From: Gracilibacillus salitolerans
GTDB taxonomy: Bacteria; Bacillota; Bacilli; Bacillales; Amphibacillaceae
DNA: 64,000 nucleotides
Direction of reading: 5' to 3'
Assembly (NCBI RefSeq): GCF_009650095.1
Contig: NZ_CP045915.1
Location: 2,976,001 to 3,040,000 of the forward strand
Part shown: one piece after another, positions 18,993-26,137 of the stretch
Layout of the letters: every line of letters starts with the position of its first letter
Position numbering within the stretch: the stretch's first letter is position 1
Program-made: the position numbers and the translations under genes
The notes under the pieces: generated by a model
What the model was told of the DNA's origin: nothing
The model's input: the letters and a program-made list of their open reading frames with translations, nothing else
Database searches by the model: none

Positions 18993-19021
18993 AAAAAAGA
19001 CACCTCGTTATGAGATGTCTT
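18993..19021 (-). terminator. Rho-independent terminator
   Basis: An inverted repeat (AAGACACCTC with GAGATGTCTT, loop of five bases) is followed on the minus strand by a run of six T. It ends transcription of the 77-residue gene just upstream. Late genes downstream may therefore need antitermination or their own promoter. Confidence 0.7.
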
Positions 19022-19033
19022 GAATATTTAAAC

Positions 19034-19255
19034 TTAATATTGTACTACTGCATCATCATCTTCATTTGATTCGACTTTACCATTTAATCTTTCTATTTTC
19101 ACAATGTGTGCAGGTGCTATCCATAAATCTTCTTTGATTTTTACATAATCGTTATATATTTGTCCGAATTCATCTGTTGTTTTCTCTATTACTTTTGATA
19201 CACTAATATCTACATTATGTGTTTCACTTGTAACCAAAGTAATCCTTGTTTTCAT
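19034..19255 (-). CDS. Small phage protein, unknown
   Basis: The 73-residue product starts at the ATG at 19255, eight bases after GGTGG; an upstream in-frame start at 19267 lacks a site. It is beta-rich with an acidic tail (NEDDDAVVQY). A similar-sized small beta protein is encoded just upstream. No motif recognised. Confidence 0.5.
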   Translation of the reverse strand: MKTRITLVTSETHNVDISVSKVIEKTTDEFGQIYNDYVKIKEDLWIAPAHIVKIERLNGKVESNEDDDAVVQY

Positions 19256-19318
19256 ATTATCTACCACCTTTATCCTTCTATAGGAATCTATTAGACAAAA
19301 AGATCCCGCGCTAAAATT

Positions 19319-19348
19319 TAAAAGACACCATCGATTAACAGCGTCTTT
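19319..19348 (-). terminator. Probable terminator
   Basis: AAAGAC and GTCTTT pair across a loop of about 16 bases, and the minus strand continues into a T-rich stretch. It lies between two small minus-strand genes. The stem is short, so this is a weak terminator. Confidence 0.4.
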
Positions 19349-19357
19349 GGTTCTTTT

Positions 19358-19549
19358 TTATAAATATTTTCCATGAAAAGTTACTACACCTTGTTCGTTC
19401 ACTTCTATTGTTTCAACTCTTAATGATTTACCTCTAACAGTAACAACATCTGCTTTCATCATCAGTTTTACTACATCATAATTAGCAGTATCAGCATAAG
19501 AACCTTCGCCCTCAACGATTTTTACATCAAGATATTTTTCTTCATTCAT
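19358..19549 (-). CDS. Small phage protein, unknown
   Basis: The 63-residue acidic protein (KYLDVKIVEGEGSYAD) has a valine-rich, probably beta-barrel-like sequence. AGGAAAAGTAG precedes the ATG. It is transcribed away from the DUF2188 gene, with a nested inverted repeat between the two. Confidence 0.5.
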   Translation of the reverse strand: MNEEKYLDVKIVEGEGSYADTANYDVVKLMMKADVVTVRGKSLRVETIEVNEQGVVTFHGKYL

Positions 19550-19579
19550 CTACTTTTCCTCCTCTCTATATACATCCAT

Positions 19580-19640
19580 TTCGACACAAAGGGTAAATAC
19601 TCCTGCTTATTTTGCAGGATTTTTAAATTTATATGTCGAA
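19580..19640. promoter_or_regulatory. Nested inverted repeat between divergent genes
   Basis: TTCGACA (19580-19586) pairs with TGTCGAA (19634-19640), and inside it TCCTGC (19601-19606) pairs with GCAGGA (19614-19619). Both pairs share the centre at 19610. The inner arm is followed by TTTTT on the plus strand, so it could also act as an attenuator for the DUF2188 gene. The symmetry between divergent genes suggests an operator. Confidence 0.5.
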
Positions 19641-19666
19641 TAGACTATAAAAGGAGGTGTGGATAA

Positions 19667-19891
19667 ATGGCAAAGACAATTCATGTTATTCCTCATCCAA
19701 ACGGTGGATGGCAAGTGAAAAAAGGTGGATCTGATAAAGCATCATCAATTCATTCTACCCAGCAAGAAGCTATAAATGCTGCAAGAGCTACTTCTCAAAG
19801 AGAAGGTCTTGAACTTGTAATTCATCGTCCAGATGGAAGAATCCGTGACAAAGACTCCCACGGTAATGATACCTATCCACCTAAAGGATAA
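19667..19891 (+). CDS. DUF2188 family protein
   Basis: The 74-residue product matches DUF2188 proteins: IHVIPHPNGGWQVKKGG, a central HSTQQEAINAARATSQREG, and the closing HRPDGRIRDKDSHG. The family is widespread on phages and mobile elements and its function is not established. It is one of few plus-strand genes in the prophage and has its own strong site (AAAGGAGGTGTGG) and terminator, so it is a moron-type cargo gene that could be expressed in the lysogen. Confidence 0.8.
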   Translation: MAKTIHVIPHPNGGWQVKKGGSDKASSIHSTQQEAINAARATSQREGLELVIHRPDGRIRDKDSHGNDTYPPKG

Positions 19892-19907
19892 AAAAATATC
19901 ATCAAAA

Positions 19908-19943
19908 AAAGGCACTCACTTAGATCTGAAGTGAATGCCTTTT
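19908..19943 (+). terminator. Terminator of the DUF2188 gene
   Basis: AAGGCACTCACTT and AAGTGAATGCCTT form a 13-base stem with one mismatch, followed by TTTT on the plus strand. An A-run on the other side makes it potentially bidirectional between the convergent DUF2188 gene and the three-gene cassette. Confidence 0.8.
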
Positions 19944-19965
19944 GGAAATTTCTTATACTACAATA

Positions 19966-19991
19966 ATAAAGCATAATTTTTATTATGCTCT
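19966..19991 (-). terminator. Terminator of the three-gene cassette
   Basis: AGCATAAT and ATTATGCT form a perfect eight-base stem with a four-base loop. On the minus strand it is followed by TTTATTATT. It lies 50 bases after the stop of the nuclease gene. Confidence 0.5.
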
Positions 19992-20040
19992 TCTCTTTTT
20001 CTGCCATTTTTCTGCACTTAACCATTTAGATTATTCTAAT

Positions 20041-20844
20041 CTAGTCTTCATCTATAGGGCCATATCTTTCTAATGCTTTACCAATTATTTCTGAATATTG
20101 ATCAGTATTGATTAAATCACATTTATGTAGGTGGTTTATGGTCTCATGCAATCTTTTAGTATATTCAATGTTCTCTTCGCCCGGTAAGTCAGCAGATTCA
20201 TCATCCACATCATCAACTAAAAGTTTATATTTTTGCTGTATCATTGTATAGAAGTTAGATCCTTCTTCTAAAGTCTTAAGTTCATCCAAAGTAAAAGAAA
20301 TAATTGGTCTTTTTTCGCTATACATTATCTTTTTTCTCTTGCCTTCACCATATCTCCAACCATAACCACCCATGCCTAGTATTGAGATAAAAACACCAAA
20401 TTTAGCATTTCTATCAGGAATAATTTCAGAAAGTTTAGTTACCATACCGACGTCGATTGATTTTGATTTATAGTTTTTGCATTCACACACAATTTTCGAC
20501 CCTATATTAATCTTAATAAATGGCGGCAAAGCCTTACTGCTAAAAGTCGTTTCAATATCTGTTTCATTGTCAGCTGTTCTCTTGTTTTTCTTAACATCTT
20601 CTATAACATCAAATCTTTCAAATAAAAAGACTGCTAGGTCTTCTAGGACTCTACCTTTTTTCCAGTTAAGGCCTTTCTTCCAAGTTTTACTCTCTTCCAC
20701 CTTGGATCTTAATTTTTTAAACTTCTGAAGAGAACCATCCTCATTATCTAAAATTGGCCAAAAAATATGGTCAAGTTCATTATCTTCACATCTCGCCAAT
20801 AAATCTTGTAGCTTTGTATACTCCTCCATATTCAAACTAGACAT
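20041..20844 (-). CDS. Mrr-like PD-(D/E)XK restriction nuclease
   Basis: The 267-residue product carries a restriction-endonuclease-fold core. Glu68 lies in GRVLEDLAVFLF, Asp96 in NETDIE, and Glu121/Lys123 in VCECKNYKSKS, which is followed by an Mrr-type helix VGMVTKLSEII. This spacing matches the D-(E/Q)XK active site of type IV and Mrr-like enzymes. I start it at the ATG at 20844, because an upstream in-frame start lies inside the preceding gene; the start overlaps the previous stop by eight bases. The acidic C-terminal region (about 200-267) is unassigned. Third gene of a cassette with two unrecognised partners, it is the likely effector of a defence system. Confidence 0.75.
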   Translation of the reverse strand: MSSLNMEEYTKLQDLLARCEDNELDHIFWPILDNEDGSLQKFKKLRSKVEESKTWKKGLNWKKGRVLEDLAVFLFERFDVIEDVKKNKRTADNETDIETTFSSKALPPFIKINIGSKIVCECKNYKSKSIDVGMVTKLSEIIPDRNAKFGVFISILGMGGYGWRYGEGKRKKIMYSEKRPIISFTLDELKTLEEGSNFYTMIQQKYKLLVDDVDDESADLPGEENIEYTKRLHETINHLHKCDLINTDQYSEIIGKALERYGPIDED

Positions 20845-21211
20845 TACTATATATTCCCCTTTTAAAACCCACAACAGCTTTATCCCATTCAATAATGGAA
20901 TCACATTGATCACACAGTGTATTTTGAGAGTTAGCTTTGTAGTATTCTTTTAAAGAATTAAATGTAATAAAGTGCCGATACTGTTCTCCAATACAAGGAA
21001 CTCTTATGATTATTTTTAATTTTTTTTCTTTAAAAAGTTCGATTAAGATTTCTTCAGCAAAATCCATATCTATGGGTGTATGTCTAGATACTAAATGCTT
21101 TGTAAGAACATCACTTGGACGGAGATCCAAAATTTGTTTTTCTAGAGCTCTCATCACGCTGGGTGGCAAAGTATATTTCTTCTCTATATTTGTTAAGTCG
21201 ATCGATAACAA
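20837..21211 (-). CDS. Small winged-helix-like protein with cysteine pair
   Basis: The 124-residue product begins with TTG at 21211, six bases after GAGGGTGG. Residues 10-85 have an alternating helix/strand pattern (LPPSVMRALEKQIL, FAEEILIELFKEKKLKIIIRV) suggestive of a winged helix. Near the end is CDQCDS, half of a possible zinc site. The first 101 bases lie inside the 3' end of the previous gene in another frame, an unusually long overlap. It may act as an adaptor or sensor between the 423-residue protein and the nuclease; this is inferred from gene order only. Confidence 0.55.
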   Translation of the reverse strand: MLSIDLTNIEKKYTLPPSVMRALEKQILDLRPSDVLTKHLVSRHTPIDMDFAEEILIELFKEKKLKIIIRVPCIGEQYRHFITFNSLKEYYKANSQNTLCDQCDSIIEWDKAVVGFKRGIYSNV

Positions 21212-22382
21212 TGTTTACCACCCTCTCTTCAACAAAAGTATTTGTTCCTCTTATTAAATATGCGTCGATTCCTTGTTCCACAAGAAACTTATAAGCTCTA
21301 TCATTTGTCTTTAAGCTTACTCCTAATAAGTCAATAAGTCCATCCTGTCTTGATCTTCGAGCTGCTTGTGCTGCTGCGCCAGACCTAAAACCTTCTTCCG
21401 TTGATTCTACACTAATTATGTGACTAATTCCATCAGAACGTTGTTTAAATATGGTAACTTCTTCACCATCTTCTTCATCTGTTTTATGAATTTCCATCAA
21501 CTGTGCTTCATAAGAAAATTGAATATCTTGTATTAGTCTATTATGGAGAGCTGGTTCTTGATCGACGTCTATGTTGGCCACTTTTAAAAGTTCATTTGAA
21601 AACTCCTCAATACTTTCTTGAGCCTTAAACGATGCTTCTGTAATTTGAGGATTATTATGGTTCGTTGCTTGCTCAGCAAACTTGTAAAGTGCCTCTGGAA
21701 TCCATTTTGGGGCATATATCAAGGCTTGACCGACATAATCCTTAGCCTTGTTGAAGATCATGTTTGCAATAGGTGTCCAATCATATCTATTCTTCTTAAC
21801 ACCATTGACATTGTGTAAATTTGCTGATGGATTCAATACAACTTTAACATTTTTTGAACTATTATAAAAAACACAATGGCAAAAAAATAATTTCTTGTAC
21901 AACCTTGTAGAACCATCTATCCTTGAACCAGAAATAACACTTGGTGCTACAAAAGAAAATGTATAAGAATCATTACTCTTATCTTGGTAGATTCCTGTTA
22001 ATAAAATATCATTTAACTTTGGCATGACTATAGATAAATCTTCTGACTCGTTATCTGGATTTATATCCCATAAGTTAATTTGTGTATAATTCTCTCTGTT
22101 TGCATATAAATTATATAAAAGTCCCTCAGGGAGATTTTCTTGCAAATTATAAACAAATGTATAATTGTTCCCATCAATTTGATGCAAATTCAACCATTCT
22201 TTTATCACTGGTTCTGGAAGTTCTGGACCAAAAAAACCATTTGATGTTGCCTTTTCACACAGAATGTTAGCCATTTTTTCTCTTGAATTACTTTTCTTAA
22301 TATTAAGAGTCTCAAATATACTATTATAATGTTTTAGTTGAGTGTATTTACCCAAAATTTTAAATATGTTATCCCAATTCAT
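21111..22382 (-). CDS. Unrecognised 423-residue protein, first gene of nuclease cassette
   Basis: The ATG at 22382 follows AAAGGGGAACTAT. I recognise no domain. The N-terminal half is mixed alpha/beta with many aromatic residues. A helical stretch runs from about residue 215 to 300 (WTPIANMIFNKAKDYVGQAL). A conserved-looking segment GFRSGAAAQAARRSRQDGLIDL at about 345-366 is followed by a hydrophobic helix VEERVVNIVIDRL. No membrane segment is visible. It is translated before, and overlaps, the small winged-helix-like gene, and all three genes share one promoter region. As the largest and first gene it could be the recognition component. Confidence 0.55.
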   Translation of the reverse strand: MNWDNIFKILGKYTQLKHYNSIFETLNIKKSNSREKMANILCEKATSNGFFGPELPEPVIKEWLNLHQIDGNNYTFVYNLQENLPEGLLYNLYANRENYTQINLWDINPDNESEDLSIVMPKLNDILLTGIYQDKSNDSYTFSFVAPSVISGSRIDGSTRLYKKLFFCHCVFYNSSKNVKVVLNPSANLHNVNGVKKNRYDWTPIANMIFNKAKDYVGQALIYAPKWIPEALYKFAEQATNHNNPQITEASFKAQESIEEFSNELLKVANIDVDQEPALHNRLIQDIQFSYEAQLMEIHKTDEEDGEEVTIFKQRSDGISHIISVESTEEGFRSGAAAQAARRSRQDGLIDLLGVSLKTNDRAYKFLVEQGIDAYLIRGTNTFVEERVVNIVIDRLNKYREEIYFATQRDESSRKTNFGSPSK

Positions 22383-22425
22383 ATAGTTCCCCTTTCTAAA
22401 CACAATATGCTATCTACTTGTTAAG

Positions 22426-22535
22426 TTACCCATATCTTATATTGTGTGTAATTCGAATATATACTGAACTATACGTCCTGCTTGCATTCTATTAATATAA
22501 GTAAAATGAATTACACATTCGTTATTTATGGGTAA
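22426..22535. promoter_or_regulatory. 110-bp nested inverted repeat upstream of nuclease cassette
   Basis: TTACCCATA (22426-22434) pairs with TATGGGTAA (22527-22535), and TGTGTAATTC (22445-22454) pairs with GAATTACACA (22508-22517). Both pairs are perfect and share a centre at 22481. Each half is therefore the composite site TTACCCATA, then 9-10 bases, then TGTGTAATTC. It lies 45 bases upstream of the first cassette gene, where a regulator dimer pair could bind. Confidence 0.6.
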
Positions 22536-22626
22536 TTATAACCTAAATAACTAATAATTGGTAGAGGTTTTTCCATATAAGTTAATGAGGCAAAATAGAA
22601 TGGCTTAATTACAATTTGGACTGTAT

Positions 22627-22662
22627 TAAAAAAACTTGGAATTTTATATCCAAGTTTTTTCT
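22627..22662. terminator. Bidirectional terminator
   Basis: AAAACTTGGA and TCCAAGTTTT form a ten-base stem with an eight-base loop, flanked by an A-run on the left and a T-run on the right. It would end transcription of the small membrane protein gene arriving from the right and insulates the cassette promoter. Confidence 0.75.
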
Positions 22663-22704
22663 CATTATTATTTAGGTTCGTCAACAATAGCCCGCCCCGT
22701 TACT

Positions 22705-22887
22705 TTAAGATGAGACTAATCCGAAAAGCCTTAATAAAGCGTACAAAGTAAATCCTATACCGATAAATATGATAATAAATCTAATGATAAATCTAATTAT
22801 CCAATGCACTTTAGAACTAATGAAAAAATCAATAATTCCAACAGCTAAGAACAAAACCCCTATAATAAAAATGATTAAAATTTCCAA
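22705..22887 (-). CDS. Small two-helix membrane protein
   Basis: The 60-residue product begins with TTG at 22887 after AAGTGAG; a longer frame to 22956 has no site in front. It has two hydrophobic helices (ILIIFIIGVLFLAVGIIDFF and a second from about residue 30 to 58) linked by a short basic loop. It lies between the cassette and the GNAT gene. It may be membrane-active cargo, function unknown. Confidence 0.5.
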   Translation of the reverse strand: MEILIIFIIGVLFLAVGIIDFFISSKVHWIIRFIIRFIIIFIGIGFTLYALLRLFGLVSS

Positions 22888-23112
22888 CGAACTCACTTCC
22901 CTACGTAAAAATAATAACATAATATTCCATTTATTTTCCCGAAAAAGAAAAGACAATCATTGATTGCCCTTTTAAACTTTAGCACTGTTTGTTGAAAAGT
23001 ATAAATGCGATATTACATATCGTTTATTAATTCTAGTTGGTATACTTTTTTACATTTTAAATTAACTGTATACGATAACTTTTTCATTACAAAAGAACCC
23101 AATTACATCCAA

Positions 23113-23562
23113 TTATTTGGAATTCCATTCATATTGAATATCAGGTAAATCTTCTTCATTTTCATGACCTCTACCAATGATTTCAAATCCATGCTTTTCG
23201 TAAAATCTTTGTGCATTTTCATTTACTTCAAATGTGTATAATGTTAATTTTCCACTTGATTGTGCTTTAACTTTATCTAGCAATGTTTGACCTATACCGA
23301 TTCCTTGATAATCTATATGAATATATAGTTGGCTTATTTCCCTTTCATTATAGGCAATCATTCCAACTACTTTTTCATCAATTAACGCTAGATCTATTTG
23401 AAATTGTTCAGATAATATATGATTTAAAAAATAAACGTGATTTTCAAAGCTGTGTATTTCTTTCTGATAAATAGCCTGTTCTTTACTATCTCGCCACATA
23501 TCCACTGTTTGTGCAGCATACTTGGGATTATACTGATTAATTATGACTTTGTGTTGGTTCAC
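23113..23562 (-). CDS. GNAT family N-acetyltransferase
   Basis: The 149-residue protein has the GNAT fold. A strand VVGMIAYN leads into ISQLYIHIDYQGIGIGQTLLDKV, which is the acetyl-CoA-binding motif A (Q/R-x-x-G-x-G/A form: QGIGIG). A late NENAQRFYEKHGFEIIGRG motif B follows. It starts with GTG after GAGGAGG. The substrate cannot be told from sequence. GNAT genes occur as lysogenic cargo; there is no visible partner toxin or antitoxin. Confidence 0.85.
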   Translation of the reverse strand: MNQHKVIINQYNPKYAAQTVDMWRDSKEQAIYQKEIHSFENHVYFLNHILSEQFQIDLALIDEKVVGMIAYNEREISQLYIHIDYQGIGIGQTLLDKVKAQSSGKLTLYTFEVNENAQRFYEKHGFEIIGRGHENEEDLPDIQYEWNSK

Positions 23563-23622
23563 TAAAATGCCTCCTCAAAGTTATTTACCGATTTATATGT
23601 TGTTATCTTGGTATAAATCTAA

Positions 23623-23653
23623 CTAATACTACCCGTTGCGAGTATTAGTTTTT
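23623..23653 (+). terminator. Plus-strand terminator-like hairpin
   Basis: A perfect eight-base stem (CTAATACT/AGTATTAG) with a ten-base loop is followed by five T on the plus strand. No plus-strand gene precedes it within the prophage block, so it may terminate antisense or read-through transcripts. Confidence 0.45.
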
Positions 23654-23823
23654 ATAAAATTTCTTTTTAGCTTCTTTCACTAACCTGCTTCGTTAGTTTA
23701 AGTGAATTTCTTCACAATATCACAAATATTCATATTAAAATTATACCAGAAAATAATAAATTGTTGTTCTTATTTTCCATAGTTGTATTTAATTGTACAT
23801 TATTATGATTGTATTGCATTTAT

Positions 23824-23866
23824 AAGTTATATGATTAAGCAATCATATAACTTCCAGTTTTTTTTC
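23824..23866 (+). terminator. Strong hairpin with T-run
   Basis: The 13-base perfect stem has a four-base loop (AAGC). The T-run begins at about 23858. It is 110 bases beyond the 3' end of the small recombinase gene, which is on the opposite strand. Confidence 0.5.
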
Positions 23867-23975
23867 TTTATATCTAGAACTATTTATAACTAGGAATACC
23901 TTGTGTCGTTTTATCAAGCGAAAACTGTTTCATCTTATTAAATAGTCTCAGCTCATCATATGTAAAGCTTGTAAC

Positions 23976-24518
23976 TTAAATTTTAAACTTTTTCATTGCT
24001 TGGTCTATTCCATCCTGATTTATACCAATATATCGTAACGTAATATCCGGACTAGAGTGATTAAATATTTCTTGTAACATCGCTACGTCCTTTGTTTGTT
24101 TGTAAAAATGGTAACCGAAAGTTTTTCTTAAAGTATGTGTGCCGATTTCTTCTAGACTGACATATTCTGCAGCATCTCGTAATATCTTATAAGCCATACT
24201 TCTTCCAATTGGCTTATTAATTCCTTTCCTACTTTCAAATAAGAATTGATAATCTTCTTTTCCTTCCGTAAATTTCTTTAATTCCTTCTTTAATGAATAA
24301 GGAATATCTAACCTCTTCTGTTTTCCGGTTTTTTGTTCCCGAATACTAAAATATGCTCGTTTTGCATCTGCAACCCTTAATGTTAAAATATCTGAAATTC
24401 GCAAGCCACTATTTATTCCAACTAGAAACATAATATAGTTACGTTCATTTTTTCTTTTCAAATATTGTTTTATGGTTCTAATCATTTCAGGGTCTCTAAT
24501 TGGTTGTACAAAGTTCAT
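23976..24518 (-). CDS. Minimal tyrosine recombinase (catalytic domain only)
   Basis: The 180-residue protein contains only the catalytic domain of the phage integrase family. All active-site residues are visible: Arg40 (SGLRISD), Lys63 (QKTGK), His128-x-x-Arg131 (HTLRKTFG), His154 (FNHSS) and Tyr163 (LRYIG). The core-binding domain found in full-length integrases is missing. Its start overlaps the ArpU-like gene by ATGA. Short recombinases of this kind recur next to the late regulator in Bacillus and Staphylococcus phages. The full integrase at 33,645 is the more likely enzyme for prophage integration, so this one may resolve multimers or invert DNA. Confidence 0.85.
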   Translation of the reverse strand: MNFVQPIRDPEMIRTIKQYLKRKNERNYIMFLVGINSGLRISDILTLRVADAKRAYFSIREQKTGKQKRLDIPYSLKKELKKFTEGKEDYQFLFESRKGINKPIGRSMAYKILRDAAEYVSLEEIGTHTLRKTFGYHFYKQTKDVAMLQEIFNHSSPDITLRYIGINQDGIDQAMKKFKI

Positions 24519-24964
24519 GCTTGTTTCACCTCACATTTATAGACTTCTACACGCATAATAAATGCTAGTTTATAAAATGCTCTTGACTTTACTCTATAAT
24601 ATTTTCTCTCGCTAAAACCCAATTCATTATATACCTCGTAATCATATATATCTTCATTCGTTAGATATCGACATACAATAATTGATCTTTCCTGTTGAGA
24701 AAGCCTATTTACCGAACGTTGTACCCAAAGAATAAAATTTTTTCGTTTTTTATCCAAGTCTATGCGTTTAATAGCTGTATCTTCTGTTGAAGAATGAAAC
24801 GTATTATTTGGTGTTGGTGGTGTAATCGTAAATGTTGATGTTATTTTTGGTTGAAAGTCTTCCGGATCCATTAAGAGATACATTCGATAATTCTCTAAAA
24901 TAGATTCTACTTTTTTTCTAGTTTTCTCTCTATCTATCTCAGGTAATTTAAATGGTACGTTCAT
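24515..24964 (-). CDS. ArpU-family late gene regulator
   Basis: The 149-residue product matches the ArpU/RinA-like family of phage late transcription regulators. An N-terminal helical part (REKTRKKVESILENYRMY) is followed by a sigma-region-4-like HTH ending in NELGFSERKYYRVKSRAFYKLA. It should activate transcription of the packaging and head genes. The ATG at 24964 follows GGAGGAACAAAGT; the longer frame from 25009 lacks a site. It lies at the end of the early region, as is usual. Confidence 0.82.
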   Translation of the reverse strand: MNVPFKLPEIDREKTRKKVESILENYRMYLLMDPEDFQPKITSTFTITPPTPNNTFHSSTEDTAIKRIDLDKKRKNFILWVQRSVNRLSQQERSIIVCRYLTNEDIYDYEVYNELGFSERKYYRVKSRAFYKLAFIMRVEVYKCEVKQA

Positions 24965-25178
24965 ACTTTGTTCCTCCCCCAGCCAATTTTTGCCTATATA
25001 CTCCACCATGTTCCCGTTTATACATTAGGCTTGCTAAGCAACCGATAAATATTAGTCGCTTAGCAAGTACGTTTATTCTTTTTACTATATCTTCATCCGC
25101 TATTCGTTTTAATTGAAGCTGGTACCGCCTGAATTCTAGTAAATTTTCATCGATATTCTCTTCAATTGTCTTTACCAT
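24948..25178 (-). CDS. Small phage protein, unknown
   Basis: The 76-residue protein starts with a glutamate-rich helix (MVKTIEENIDENLLEFRRYQ) and continues into a possible hydrophobic helix (RLIFIGCLASLMY). GGAGCGCTATT precedes the ATG. It overlaps genes on both sides. No function can be assigned. Confidence 0.5.
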   Translation of the reverse strand: MVKTIEENIDENLLEFRRYQLQLKRIADEDIVKRINVLAKRLIFIGCLASLMYKREHGGVYRQKLAGGGTKYERTI

Positions 25179-25296
25179 AATAGCGCTCCATTTCTTTTCT
25201 TAATTGACGATCGGTTAATTTACGAAAGTACTGTTCACTATATCCACTTACTAGGGACAATTGTTGAATTATGGATTCTCGTTTGTTTTCACTCAT
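25162..25296 (-). CDS. Small phage protein (44 residues)
   Basis: An ATG at 25296 preceded by GGAGTTATTAGG opens a 44-codon frame. The product is MSENKRESIIQQLSLVSG and then YSEQYFRKLTDRQLRKE. The pattern of a helix, an aromatic linker and a second helix with LTDxQL resembles the BH0509-type mini-proteins of Bacillaceae, but the match is weak. It fits between the methyltransferase stop (two bases away) and the next gene (17-base overlap). Confidence 0.6.
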   Translation of the reverse strand: MSENKRESIIQQLSLVSGYSEQYFRKLTDRQLRKEMERYYGKDN

Positions 25297-25297
25297 C

Positions 25298-26074
25298 CTA
25301 ATAACTCCTAAAACCCTGTAATTTTTTCATCTCAAGGGCTTCCCTGTTTTTATTGATTCGATCAATGCCAAATTTACAGTATTCTTTATCAAGCTCAAAT
25401 CCAATCCAATTTCGTTGTGTATTATCACATGCAACAGCGGTTGTAAAACTTCCCATACAATTATCCAAAACTACATCACCTCTGTTTGTATATGTCTTTA
25501 TAAGATATTCAAATAATGTCAAAGGCTTCTGGGTTGGATGAAAAGTTTTACCGTCTCTTGCAAAATCTAAAATTGATTTAGGATAATTTGTATGGGTAGT
25601 TGTATATTCTTTCATGAGACTTGTATCACCTTCTTTAAAAATACCACCTACACGTTTTCTTTTACTTTTTCTCACTTTAAGAAGTGGAACAATACCTTGC
25701 GGATGATAAGTTGGTAGCTTCTTATAAAATACACAGATGTTTTCATGATTTTTTAATGGCATTTTCTTAGCATTTTGAAAACCGGTTGTATGTTTTCCCT
25801 TCTTCCATATCCATTCGTATCTGAACCAGCTCATATTGCTTGCAACTAGCTTAGAAGTAAATGGCTGACTAGCTGTTAGTACAATTGCGCCATGATCTTT
25901 AATGATCCGCTTATATTGATCCCATAATAGATCGAAAGGAATGATTTCATCCCATCGACAATTGGTGGTACCGTATGGTAAATCACATAGAATCATATCT
26001 ATGGATTTATCCGGAATACACTTCATTCCTTGAATGCACTCCATGTTATAAATAGTGTTTTTCTCAATATTCAT
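25298..26074 (-). CDS. DNA N4/N6 methyltransferase (orphan)
   Basis: The 258-residue enzyme belongs to the N6_N4_Mtase family (PF01555). The catalytic motif is DLPYG at residues 31-35, and the AdoMet-binding motif LDNCMGSFTTAVA lies near residue 208, preceded by FHPTQKP. The order, catalytic motif before AdoMet motif, indicates the beta class. The second half of the target recognition region is short. No restriction gene is adjacent, so it is an orphan enzyme, probably protecting phage DNA from host restriction or marking it for replication. The nuclease at 20,041 is about 5 kb away and not clearly linked. Confidence 0.9.
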   Translation of the reverse strand: MNIEKNTIYNMECIQGMKCIPDKSIDMILCDLPYGTTNCRWDEIIPFDLLWDQYKRIIKDHGAIVLTASQPFTSKLVASNMSWFRYEWIWKKGKHTTGFQNAKKMPLKNHENICVFYKKLPTYHPQGIVPLLKVRKSKRKRVGGIFKEGDTSLMKEYTTTHTNYPKSILDFARDGKTFHPTQKPLTLFEYLIKTYTNRGDVVLDNCMGSFTTAVACDNTQRNWIGFELDKEYCKFGIDRINKNREALEMKKLQGFRSY

Positions 26075-26137
26075 TTCTTTTCCCCTTTCAAGATGGTATA
26101 ATAAATCTTGTTAGGGAACGCTTGTTCTCTTTATATT

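Larger units (their letters stand above)
23563..23975. other. AT-rich intergenic region with three hairpins
   Basis: No gene is visible in this 413-base stretch. It contains CTAATACT/AGTATTAG (23623-23648) followed by TTTTT, a second stem TTCACTAAC with a GTTAG-AAGTGAA arm just downstream, and a perfect 13-base stem AAGTTATATGATT/AATCATATAACTT (23824-23853) followed four bases later by eight T. All T-runs face the plus strand, although neighbouring genes are on the minus strand. Confidence 0.5.

Noticed and set aside
25298..26074. Restriction-modification pair made by the methyltransferase and the Mrr-like nuclease
   Set aside because: The two genes are more than 4 kb apart in different transcription units, and Mrr-like enzymes usually act without a partner methyltransferase. 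A functional link cannot be excluded but is not supported.
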